Below, piece by piece: positions 56,278 to 64,000 of a DNA stretch of 64,000 bases (positions are counted from its first letter, which is position 1; the number at the start of each line of letters is the position of its first letter). Below the pieces are notes generated by a model. That model had not been told where the DNA came from and searched no databases. It saw only the letters and a list, made by a program, of their open reading frames with translations. The position numbers and the translations under genes are program-made. The stretch is from Terrirhizobium terrae (GTDB lineage Bacteria > Pseudomonadota > Alphaproteobacteria > Rhizobiales > Rhizobiaceae), in NCBI RefSeq assembly GCF_030323265.1, contig NZ_CP104992.1:3633501-3697500 (forward strand), written 5' to 3'.

Positions 56278-56414
56278 ATCTGATGGCTCGCGATGTGCAA
56301 GACGCACGGGCTTCCGCAACCTGTCGTCGGCATATTCATTTGCAGGGACAATTTTAAGGTTGGCTTAATTCGCCATTTCTAAGATACGCCAATGCTTCGA
56401 GCACAGGCGATCCG

Positions 56415-58172
56415 ATGTCATCTCTATCGAATACCCAAGACAGTGTGCCAGCCTCATCCGATATCGGATTGCTTGTCGCCGTTTTCGAAGCGGTTCCCTT
56501 CCCGACGGTATTGATCGACAGGGACGGTCGACTGCTGCATCTCAACAGGGCATTCGAGGCGAACTGGAGCAAGACGCGTCCTGATTTCCTTGCGGACCTT
56601 CTCCACCCCAACGATGGTCCGGCTCTCCATGCACTCATCGCCAATTGGCAGGGCGGTTCGACTGCCGCCATCGAGTTGCGCCTGCCCCGACCGGATGGCA
56701 CGCTTCGCTGGGCCACTGTGACGCTCGCCGCTCCGTCTACGATGCATGGCGAAGCTGTACTCATAGCAGCGTCCTTTGCCGACATCACGGCCCTCAAGCA
56801 ACAGATTTCCGAACTCTCCGCTCTTGAAAGCCGGTGGAACAACGCCTTGGTGAGTTCCGTCACCGGAGTATGGGACCACAACTGGGCGACCGGGCAGAAA
56901 TATTACTCTCCGACATGGCGACGTATCCGCGGCATGACACTGGACGATCCCCTGCCCGCCAGCACCGCCGCCTGGCTCGACCTTCTCCACCCCGACGACC
57001 GTGATCGCGTCTTGCACAGTATCGAACGCCAGAATGCAGGCGATCCGGATTATGCGGTCTTCGACTATCGTGAGCGACACAAGGATGGCCACTGGATCTG
57101 GATAGAATGCCGCGGCAATTGCGTCGCTTGGGACGAGAACGGCAAGCCTACCCACATTGTCGGCACCGATACGGACATTACCGCCCGCAAGCTTGCAGAA
57201 GAGGCCGCCGCCCGCATGTCCCGGCGGCTGGACATGGCGCTCGAGATCTCCGGCGTCGGCGTATACGAATGCGACCTGACCACCGGTATCGTCGACTGGG
57301 ACGAGCGAATGTTTCGCATCTACGGCCTCTCCCGTCGCGAGGATGTCAGGGTCGGCGGGCTCTGGGAGACCTTGCTGCATCCGGACGATGCCGAACGCGT
57401 ACTGGCCAAGGTCGACGAGCATGTCCGTGATGGCTCTCGTTTCTCCGATCAGTACCGCGTGCTGCTTCGCGACGGCTCCGAACATATCATTCGTGCCCGA
57501 ACGATGTCGTTTGTCGACAATAACGGCCACGACATGACTGTCGGTGCCAACTGGGATGTCACCGAAGACGTCCGCCTGCATCGCGATCTTGAGCGGGCAA
57601 AAATCCTGGCCGAGGCGCGCAATATCGAACTTGAGGCCGCCAAGGAGCGGATCGAGCATAGCGCCATGCACGACTATCTGACCGAGCTGCCGAATCGGCG
57701 CTATCTGGACGAGGTGCTCGATCGAATGAGCGCCGAATGCCACCGTAGCGGCGATGGCATCGCTGTCCTCCACATCGACCTCGACCGTTTCAAGCACATC
57801 AACGACAGCCTTGGCCACGGCGCCGGAGACGCCATGCTTCGCCATACGGCCGAAGTGCTGCGCTCGTCGGTCCGCCGGCAGGATTTTGTGGCCAGGATCG
57901 GCGGAGACGAATTCGTGGTTGTTATGCCGATCGACAACTCGGAAGCATCACTTCCCGCATCCGCAACACGCATCATCGGGCGCCTTGGCAGGCCAGTGGC
58001 CTATGAGGGGCAACTTTGTCGCGTCGGGGCGAGCATCGGCGTTGCGAGCGACTATGGCCGCGACATCGACGTACGCCAGCTCCTGAGAAACTCCGACATT
58101 GCGCTCTATCAGGCCAAGCGTCAGGGCCGTAACCGCTGCGTCTTCTTCTCGCCACAGGCAAAAGCCGGCTGA
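56415..58172 (+). CDS. PAS-PAS-PAS-GGDEF diguanylate cyclase
   Basis: 585-aa cytoplasmic signal protein with three PAS domains (about residues 15-130, 140-255, 265-385), a short coiled coil and a GGDEF domain (415-580). The active motif GGDEF is intact, and RRQD five residues before it is an inhibitory I-site, so it should make c-di-GMP with feedback control. No EAL domain. Confidence 0.92.
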   Translation: MSSLSNTQDSVPASSDIGLLVAVFEAVPFPTVLIDRDGRLLHLNRAFEANWSKTRPDFLADLLHPNDGPALHALIANWQGGSTAAIELRLPRPDGTLRWATVTLAAPSTMHGEAVLIAASFADITALKQQISELSALESRWNNALVSSVTGVWDHNWATGQKYYSPTWRRIRGMTLDDPLPASTAAWLDLLHPDDRDRVLHSIERQNAGDPDYAVFDYRERHKDGHWIWIECRGNCVAWDENGKPTHIVGTDTDITARKLAEEAAARMSRRLDMALEISGVGVYECDLTTGIVDWDERMFRIYGLSRREDVRVGGLWETLLHPDDAERVLAKVDEHVRDGSRFSDQYRVLLRDGSEHIIRARTMSFVDNNGHDMTVGANWDVTEDVRLHRDLERAKILAEARNIELEAAKERIEHSAMHDYLTELPNRRYLDEVLDRMSAECHRSGDGIAVLHIDLDRFKHINDSLGHGAGDAMLRHTAEVLRSSVRRQDFVARIGGDEFVVVMPIDNSEASLPASATRIIGRLGRPVAYEGQLCRVGASIGVASDYGRDIDVRQLLRNSDIALYQAKRQGRNRCVFFSPQAKAG

Positions 58173-58196
58173 GTGTTCGGCCTATTCGTCGCCTGC

Positions 58197-58511
58197 CTAT
58201 TCGTTTTCGACCTGACGCGCGGCCTCGCCCAGCAGGTCGACCATCCTGGTGCGGATATCGGTGTCTGCTATATCAACACCTGCCTGGGCAAAATCGTCTC
58301 TGAGCTTGCGGAAGACATCGTCGTCCCCGGCCTCGACAAAATCCGCTATGACGATATCACGCGCATACGCATCGGCATCGGCTTTGCCAAGCAGCCCCGC
58401 AGCCCATAGTCCGACCAGTCTGTTACGGCGTGCCAGCGCCTTGAACTTAAGCTCCTCATCATGGGCGAACATGTTCTCGAACGCCTTTTCACGATCACTC
58501 ATGCCACTCAT
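58197..58511 (-). CDS. ATPase inhibitor subunit zeta (DUF1476)
   Basis: 104-aa all-helical protein, the alphaproteobacterial zeta subunit that blocks reverse rotation of F1-ATPase. The N-terminal inhibitory region (SDREKAFENMFAHDEELKFKA) and NRLVGLWAA are characteristic. ATG 58511 follows GGGAGG. Confidence 0.92.
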   Translation of the reverse strand: MSGMSDREKAFENMFAHDEELKFKALARRNRLVGLWAAGLLGKADADAYARDIVIADFVEAGDDDVFRKLRDDFAQAGVDIADTDIRTRMVDLLGEAARQVENE

Positions 58512-58929
58512 TGTAAGGTCCTCCCTGAATTCCGGCGAAAGCCATAACGTCCGAAGCCACCAATCGCTCCCTTTGATGCCCGCAGACGTCGACGACATAG
58601 ATTGGAGACCGACAAATTGCGGTCGCATTTCAATGGCTAAACCACCAGACTGAGTGGCGCGGCCGGCACGCAGGTCTTTCTGATCCCCGCTACGGGAGCG
58701 TATGGTTGATCATTCCCGGGCGATAACTGTCGTGGAAAATCAAAAACCGTCGAACACCACCCTGCAAACCAATGTAGTTTGTAGGGGCTGATTCTATGTC
58801 CGACCAATATCCGGCAATTTGCCTGCTCCGAGACGCCCGCATTGTGAAAACGAATCTTTTCGGATATGGGACCGCCTCAAACACGATCCACAGCGGCCCC
58901 GCTGCCGCCCACAACGAGACAAGAACATC
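58512..58929. other. Intergenic region upstream of purC, with leader hairpin
   Basis: No gene seen in about 420 bases. A 10-bp stem, CCCTGCAAAC/GTTTGTAGGG (one G-T pair, 58760-58786), precedes purC by 143 bases and has no T-run. Promoters of both the zeta gene and purC are expected here. Confidence 0.4.
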
Positions 58930-59694
58930 ATGAACCGTCGCCGCCGTATCTACGAGGGCAAGGCCAAGATCCTATATGAGGGTCCGGAGCCGGGCACGCT
59001 GATCCAGTTTTTCAAGGACGACGCGACCGCCTTCAACAAGAAGAAGCATGACGTCATCGACGGCAAGGGCGTGCTGAACAACCGCATTTCCGAATATCTC
59101 TTCACGCACCTGAACAAGATCGGCATTCCGACGCATTTCATCCGCCGGATGAACATGCGCGAGCAGCTGATCAAGGAAGTGGAGATGATCCCGCTTGAGA
59201 TCGTCGTGCGCAATGTCGCCGCCGGCTCGCTGTCGGAACGTCTCGGCATCGAGGAAGGCACGGTTCTGCCGCGCTCGATCATCGAATTCTACTACAAGTC
59301 CGACCAACTCGCCGACCCGATGGTTTCCGAAGAGCACATCACGGCCTTCGGCTGGGCCAACCCGGCCGAGCTTGATGACGTCATGGCGCTGGCAATCCGC
59401 GTCAACGACTTCCTGTCCGGTCTATTCCTTGGCGTTGGCATCCAGCTCGTCGACTTCAAGATCGAATGCGGCCGCCTCTACGAAGGCGACATGATGCGCA
59501 TTATTCTGGCCGACGAAATCTCGCCAGACAGCTGCCGCCTGTGGGACATCGAGACGAAAGAGAAGATGGACAAGGACCGCTTCCGCCGTGATCTTGGCGG
59601 CCTTGTCGAGGCCTATGCAGAAGTCGCCCGCCGTCTGGGCATCATCAATGAAAACGAGCCGATCCGCGGTACGGGTCCGGTTCTGGTCAAGTAA
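58930..59694 (+). CDS. purC: SAICAR synthetase
   Basis: 254 aa, standard length. Starts MNRRRRIYEGKAKILYEG; the ATP-grasp-like core includes EIVVRNVAAGSL and DFKIECG. Joins CAIR and aspartate. Followed by purS after 15 bases. Confidence 0.95.
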   Translation: MNRRRRIYEGKAKILYEGPEPGTLIQFFKDDATAFNKKKHDVIDGKGVLNNRISEYLFTHLNKIGIPTHFIRRMNMREQLIKEVEMIPLEIVVRNVAAGSLSERLGIEEGTVLPRSIIEFYYKSDQLADPMVSEEHITAFGWANPAELDDVMALAIRVNDFLSGLFLGVGIQLVDFKIECGRLYEGDMMRIILADEISPDSCRLWDIETKEKMDKDRFRRDLGGLVEAYAEVARRLGIINENEPIRGTGPVLVK

Positions 59695-59709
59695 TCAGGG
59701 GTAATTGAA

Positions 59710-59952
59710 GTGATCAAGGCACGCGTGACCGTTACGCTCAAGAACGGCGTTCTCGACCCGCAGGGAAAGGCCATCGAAGGCGCTCTCGGCAGCCTCGGCT
59801 TCGACGGCGTTCACCAGGCCCGCCAGGGCAAGGTCTTCGACCTCGAACTCGACACAGCCGACAAGGCGAAGGCCGAAACCGACCTCAAGGCCATGTGCGA
59901 AAAGCTTCTGGCAAACACGGTCATCGAGAACTACACTATCGCAATCGACTAA
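59710..59952 (+). CDS. purS: PurS subunit of FGAM synthase
   Basis: 80-aa subunit joining PurL and PurQ. Starts at GTG 59710 after AGGGG. KARVTVTLKNGVLDPQGKAI is the family signature. Confidence 0.94.
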   Translation: MIKARVTVTLKNGVLDPQGKAIEGALGSLGFDGVHQARQGKVFDLELDTADKAKAETDLKAMCEKLLANTVIENYTIAID

Positions 59953-59969
59953 AGGTTGCGGAGCGTGTG

Positions 59970-60176
59970 ATGTCCGAAGTCACAAAGGAAATGCTCTACG
60001 AAGAAATGCTCAAGCTTGACGCGCGCAGTCAGCGCACGCTGGAAGCCCTGGAAGAACTTGTCTTGTTCATGAAAGAGACAAACCGGGAGCTAGCGGAAGG
60101 TCGAGCCAAAACCGAAGCACTGAAGAAGAAGCTCTTTGGTGATCGATTTGGGGCAAGTGGAGCGGTCCTTGACTGA
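59970..60176 (+). CDS. Small coiled-coil protein between purS and purQ, 68 aa
   Basis: Starts MSEVTKEMLYEEMLKLDARSQ at ATG 59970 with GGAG upstream. Nearly all helical and charged. No function known. Its 3' end overlaps the next small gene, so the two are co-translated. Confidence 0.7.
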   Translation: MSEVTKEMLYEEMLKLDARSQRTLEALEELVLFMKETNRELAEGRAKTEALKKKLFGDRFGASGAVLD

Positions 60177-60426
60177 CATTTCACACGAATTCCTTACTGA
60201 ACTGCTCAGGCGGCTTCACCAACGCGCGGACAAATCGGATGTGGCCATCCGGAACTTGCGTGACGAGATAAATGCAATGCGCCTGAATATGCAGGCGCAG
60301 CAAAGCGACATAAGCAATCTCTACAATGTGGTGCATCAGTTGGATGCACGCATGGAGAGGATCGAAAACCGCCTGGAACTGCGCGAGTTTCAGGAAGCCC
60401 AAGCAAGGTTTGGACCAAAGCCATGA
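60169..60426 (+). CDS. Second small coiled-coil protein before purQ, 85 aa
   Basis: TTG 60169 (LTDISHEFLTELL) has GGAG 7 bases upstream; GTG 60136 is an alternative. A long amphipathic helix with heptads (LYNVVHQLDARMERIENRLELRE). The stop overlaps the purQ start (ATGA). No family recognised with certainty; similar small proteins occur in rhizobia. Confidence 0.7.
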   Translation: MTDISHEFLTELLRRLHQRADKSDVAIRNLRDEINAMRLNMQAQQSDISNLYNVVHQLDARMERIENRLELREFQEAQARFGPKP

Positions 60427-61100
60427 AGTCAGCCGTCGTCCAGCTCCCAGGCCTCAACCGCGATCGCGACATGATCGCCGCCCTCACCAAGATTTCCGGC
60501 AAGGCGCCGATCACCGTCTGGCAGACGGAAACGAGCATTCCCGATGACGTCGATCTGATCGTCATTCCGGGCGGCTTCTCCTACGGCGACTACCTGCGCT
60601 GCGGCGCGATCGCTGCCCGCATGCCGGTCATGCAGGCGATCAAGGAAAAAGCTGAAAAGGGCGTCAAGGTTCTCGGCGTTTGCAACGGCTTCCAGATCCT
60701 CGTCGAGGCGGGCCTGCTGCCGGGTGCGCTGATGATGAACGCCTCGCTGAAGTTCGTCTGCAAGGAAGTAAAGCTCGAAGTCGTTAATGCCGAGACCGAC
60801 TTCACCCGCGCCTATGAAAAGGGCCAGGTCATCCGCTGCCCGGTCGCCCATCACGAGGGCAACTATTTCGTTGACGCCGACACGCTGAAGAGCATGAACG
60901 ACAACGGCCAGGTCGTCTTCCGCTATGCCGAAGGCACCAATCCGAACGGCGCGATCGAAGACATTGCCGGCGTCGTCAATGCTCGCGGCAACGTGCTCGG
61001 CATGATGCCGCATCCGGAAAACCTCATCGAGGCAGCCCATGGCGGCAACGATGGCCGTGGCATCTTCGCCTCCGCCCTCGATGTCATCGCTGCTGCCTGA
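60423..61100 (+). CDS. purQ: FGAM synthase glutaminase subunit
   Basis: 225-aa class I glutaminase. Nucleophile Cys in LGVCNGFQ; His and Glu in MMPHPENL. Works with PurS and PurL. Translationally coupled to the small gene before it. Confidence 0.95.
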   Translation: MKSAVVQLPGLNRDRDMIAALTKISGKAPITVWQTETSIPDDVDLIVIPGGFSYGDYLRCGAIAARMPVMQAIKEKAEKGVKVLGVCNGFQILVEAGLLPGALMMNASLKFVCKEVKLEVVNAETDFTRAYEKGQVIRCPVAHHEGNYFVDADTLKSMNDNGQVVFRYAEGTNPNGAIEDIAGVVNARGNVLGMMPHPENLIEAAHGGNDGRGIFASALDVIAAA

Positions 61101-61128
61101 TAGCCCCCTCAAGAGAACCGGGAACGCC

Positions 61129-61520
61129 ATGCGGACTTCACGCCGTCTTTCGACTGCCCTCTCCTCGTCGTTCTCGGCTCCGCATTGGCGGCATGCCAGT
61201 CAAAGCCTGTCGTCCAGTCGAGCCCATCGGCTCTGGACATCATGGAAAAGGTGGCTGTCGCCGCCAACCGCTGCTGGTTCAAGTCAGGTGACGCCGCCTT
61301 CAAATCCTATGCCTTTGCACCGGAACTGACCTCCTTCTCCGGACGCCCGCGCATCCTCCTGACCCGCAAGGGCTCGGCCGATATCCGACCTCTTCTCGTG
61401 GTCCAGGCGGAAGGCAAGCCGGCCCAGCTCAGCGCCTTCGGGCCACTGATGAACGAGCCCGTCGCGGGTCGCATCAATGGCGATGTCAAGCGCTGGGCGG
61501 CAGGCAACTCAAGCTGCTAA
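61129..61520 (+). CDS. Small lipoprotein; frameshifted in signal peptide
   Basis: About 130 aa after repair. One base is missing near 61158-61162; repair gives STALLLVVLGSALAAC, a perfect lipobox, then QSKPVVQSS. The mature part ends AAGNSSC. GGGAAC precedes ATG 61129. Function unknown. Confidence 0.72.
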
Positions 61521-61523
61521 AGA

Positions 61524-61561
61524 ACAGCCCATCCGGCGGTTGGGAATGCCGAATGGGCTGT
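61524..61561. terminator. Hairpin after the lipoprotein gene
   Basis: ACAGCCCAT/ATGGGCTGT stem with an inner CGGC/GCCG extension between convergent genes. No T-run. Confidence 0.5.
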
Positions 61562-61595
61562 GCTGACCTGCTTTATCGGGCAGGAACTCTGAATA

Positions 61596-61877
61596 CTATC
61601 CGAGAAGCAGCGACTTGGCCGCTTCCTTCCGTGCGTCGACGCGGCTGACGCCTATATCCCGCAATTGCTCCAAACTCATCTCGAGCAGAGCCTGCCGACC
61701 CTTGCGGCGCGCGAACCAATTCCCCACCCTGTCGAACAATCCGACAAGCCCGCCGTGGCGCACAGGCATTGCGGCTGGAGCCATCAGATCGCCGGTCACG
61801 ACAAATCCAGCTTCGCGCTGATAGGCGTCGGGATAGATTGTATCGATTGTCACCATATACTGATCGAGCTTGCGCAT
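61596..61877 (-). CDS. DUF1127 C-terminal-domain protein, 93 aa
   Basis: The C-terminus LEMSLEQLRDIGVSRVDARKEAAK is a DUF1127 motif. AGGAAGG precedes ATG 61877. Divergent from the MocR-type regulator. Confidence 0.8.
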   Translation of the reverse strand: MRKLDQYMVTIDTIYPDAYQREAGFVVTGDLMAPAAMPVRHGGLVGLFDRVGNWFARRKGRQALLEMSLEQLRDIGVSRVDARKEAAKSLLLG

Positions 61878-61909
61878 GTCACACCTTCCTGAGCGCGTTG
61901 CATCTGGTG

Positions 61910-61949
61910 CAATGTAGATAGATTGACTCAATAACGAGTACAATGTACT
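61910..61949. promoter_or_regulatory. Candidate operator of the MocR-type regulator
   Basis: CAATGTA repeats at 61910-61916 and 61941-61947, 31 bases (three turns) apart; the second lies in the inverted repeat AGTAC-AAT-GTACT (61937-61949). MocR regulators often bind direct repeats in the divergent promoter. Inference only. Confidence 0.4.
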
Positions 61950-61960
61950 TAATTGTCACT

Positions 61961-63379
61961 ATGACAACTTGGCTTCCCGATATTCGCGAGGGCTCCGGCC
62001 CGCTCTACATCCGTCTCGCCGACCAGATGGAAAAGGCGATATCCGACGGCCAATTGCCGGCTGGAGGCAAGCTGCCACCACAGAGAAATCTCGCCTATGA
62101 CATTGGGGTGACAATCGGCACAATCAGTCGAACCTATTCGCTCCTTCACGAGCGCGGCCTCGTCAGCGGCGAGGTCGGACGCGGGACCTATGTTCTCGAA
62201 CATGACGACTCCGCGCCTCAGGAACATCAGGATTCGGTGACCGCGAGCCTCGCCGGCACCCGCCCGCTCAACACGCCGGACGGCAAGATCCGCTTCGATA
62301 GCACCGCAGCCCCGGATGTCGGACAGAGCGAGACCATATCCGCTCTCCTGCAGGACATCATGCGTGACCATCCGCTGGAGGTTGCGGGCTATACCCGCAG
62401 TTTTCCCGATCGCTGGCAGCAGGCCGGCGTGCGTTGGCTGACTTATGGCGACTGGGCTCCTCAAGCGGACGCGGTCGTGCCGACACTCGGCGCTCATGCC
62501 GGCATCATGTCCATTATCACCGTTCTGACCAATCCTGGCGACCGCATCGTCTTCGAGCACATGACCTATTCCCAGGTCAGCCGCGCCGCCGGGCTCGTCG
62601 GCCGCCGCATCTCGCTCGTCGCCTCCGATGAATACGGCGTGCTGCCGGATGATTTCGAGCGCGCCTGCGTACAGCAGCATCCGAAGATCGCCTTCTTCAT
62701 GTCGTCGGCGCAGAACCCGACACTTGCCACCATGCCGGAAGATCGGCGCCGGGCGATCGCCGAGATTGCCCGCAAGCACAATATCTGGCTGATCGAGGAC
62801 AATCTCTATGGCGCGATGGACAAGAAGGATATCCCGCTGATCGCAGCACTCGCTCCCGAGCGAACCTTCGTCGTCGATGGGCTTTCCAAGGCCGTGTCGG
62901 CCGGCGTTCGGGGTGGCTGGGTCGCCTGCCCTCCCCATTTCGCCCAGCGTGTCCGCATCGCCCACAAGATGATCACCGGCGGCCTGCCATTCCTCCTGGC
63001 CGAACTGTGTTCTCGGCTCGTGTTGAACGGATCCGCCGAGGAAATCTGGGAACGCTGCAGGCTGGAGATCAACGCCCGTGAAGCGATTGCCCGCGACGTT
63101 CTCTCCGGCTACGATTTCAATTCCAGTCCCGACATTCCCTTCCTCTGGCTGAAGCTTCCGGAACCCTGGCTTTCCGCCACATTCAAGAACGCAGTTTATG
63201 CGGAAGGCGTCTTGCTCGATGACGAAGACGAGTTCAGGGCTGGTCGATCCGACCGGATCACCCATCGCGTTCGCCTCGGCTTCTCGCAGCCTCGTTCACG
63301 GCAGGAGGTCGCTGACGGACTGAATACCGTGCGGAGCCTTCTGGACAGCGGCTCGGCCGGTTACGACAGCGTCGGCTAG
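61961..63379 (+). CDS. MocR-type regulator (GntR HTH plus aminotransferase domain)
   Basis: 472 aa from ATG 61961 (ATG 61943 possible but inside the candidate operator). The GntR HTH spans residues 15-85 (GGKLPPQRNLAYDIGVT); an aminotransferase-fold domain follows, with the PLP lysine in VDGLSKAVSAGVRGGW. No clear ribosome site, so the message may be leaderless. Target pathway unknown. Confidence 0.88.
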   Translation: MTTWLPDIREGSGPLYIRLADQMEKAISDGQLPAGGKLPPQRNLAYDIGVTIGTISRTYSLLHERGLVSGEVGRGTYVLEHDDSAPQEHQDSVTASLAGTRPLNTPDGKIRFDSTAAPDVGQSETISALLQDIMRDHPLEVAGYTRSFPDRWQQAGVRWLTYGDWAPQADAVVPTLGAHAGIMSIITVLTNPGDRIVFEHMTYSQVSRAAGLVGRRISLVASDEYGVLPDDFERACVQQHPKIAFFMSSAQNPTLATMPEDRRRAIAEIARKHNIWLIEDNLYGAMDKKDIPLIAALAPERTFVVDGLSKAVSAGVRGGWVACPPHFAQRVRIAHKMITGGLPFLLAELCSRLVLNGSAEEIWERCRLEINAREAIARDVLSGYDFNSSPDIPFLWLKLPEPWLSATFKNAVYAEGVLLDDEDEFRAGRSDRITHRVRLGFSQPRSRQEVADGLNTVRSLLDSGSAGYDSVG

Positions 63380-63520
63380 AAGGGCCGGGCCGGTTCCTGC
63401 GCCCTGCCGCGCGCTATCCCCGACCATTCCCCACTGCGGCTGATTTTCCTGTCGCACTCGTGGAGCAGTTAGGCTAAAGAGGCCCAAAAGCCCCGACCGG
63501 CAGCCATCCCAGGATAAAAG

Positions 63521-64000
<480 letters not shown>

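Noticed and set aside
57973..58161. Small minus-strand frames inside the GGDEF gene
   Set aside because: Reverse-frame shadows of a well-supported gene, without ribosome sites or motifs.

Overview
The window comes from the chromosome of a Rhizobiaceae alphaproteobacterium (Rhizobium/Agrobacterium/Ensifer type). The evidence is the acpXL-fabZXL-fabF2XL-fabF1XL-adh-lpxXL very-long-chain fatty-acid lipid A cluster, fixNOQP/fixG with FnrN and anaerobox promoters, choXWV, the ATP-synthase zeta subunit, DUF1127 proteins, a RIME-like palindromic repeat and high-GC codon use. I saw no rRNA, tRNA, phage, IS or CRISPR. Species cannot be fixed from the sequence alone.

Layout. 0-5 kb: cbb3 oxidase (fixG cut by the left edge, then fixP, Q, O, N) with FixK/FnrN boxes. 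5-11.3 kb: a PAS protein and the lipid A acyl-chain cluster. 11.4-13.7 kb: hemN and fnrN, divergent around two anaeroboxes. 13.7-16.6 kb: nucleoside hydrolase, TauE-type exporter, cobU. 17.2-33.6 kb: a large choline/betaine region: choline ABC importer, betaine-homocysteine methyltransferase, a non-pyrrolysine MttB-family methyltransferase with its corrinoid protein, a methyl-THF methyltransferase, a reductive activase, a 4Fe-4S protein, several unknown partners, a LysR regulator and a GbdR-like AraC regulator. 33.7-49.5 kb: housekeeping and envelope genes (double receiver, MscS channel, DUF3971 protein, tyrS, M23 peptidase, DEAD helicase, Nudix). 49.5-52.2 kb: a molybdoenzyme-maturation operon. 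52.4-64 kb: a periplasmic binding protein, rpe, purB, GGDEF protein, ATPase zeta, purC-purS-(two small coiled-coil genes)-purQ, a MocR regulator, and purL cut by the right edge.

The most interesting system is the betaine region. Choline or betaine imported by ChoXWV would feed two methyl sinks: Bmt (methyl to homocysteine) and a cobalamin route (MttB-like -> corrinoid protein -> tetrahydrofolate). The cobalamin gene cobU and a GbdR-like regulator flank it. Four of its enzymes carry Arg/Gly-rich terminal tails, while the corrinoid protein has a strongly acidic N-terminus. Three conserved but uncharacterised partners (DUF1638, a formyltransferase fold, a PF13769 protein) sit inside the cluster.

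Data-quality warning. I count 13 single-frame breaks in 11 genes, including purB, hemN, bcp, mttB-like, bmt and fabF2XL. Most are one base short in a short homopolymer; two are an extra C in the identical context GTCGATCTCG. This looks like uncorrected sequencing error rather than pseudogenisation, so coordinates below span the repaired genes and say where each break is.
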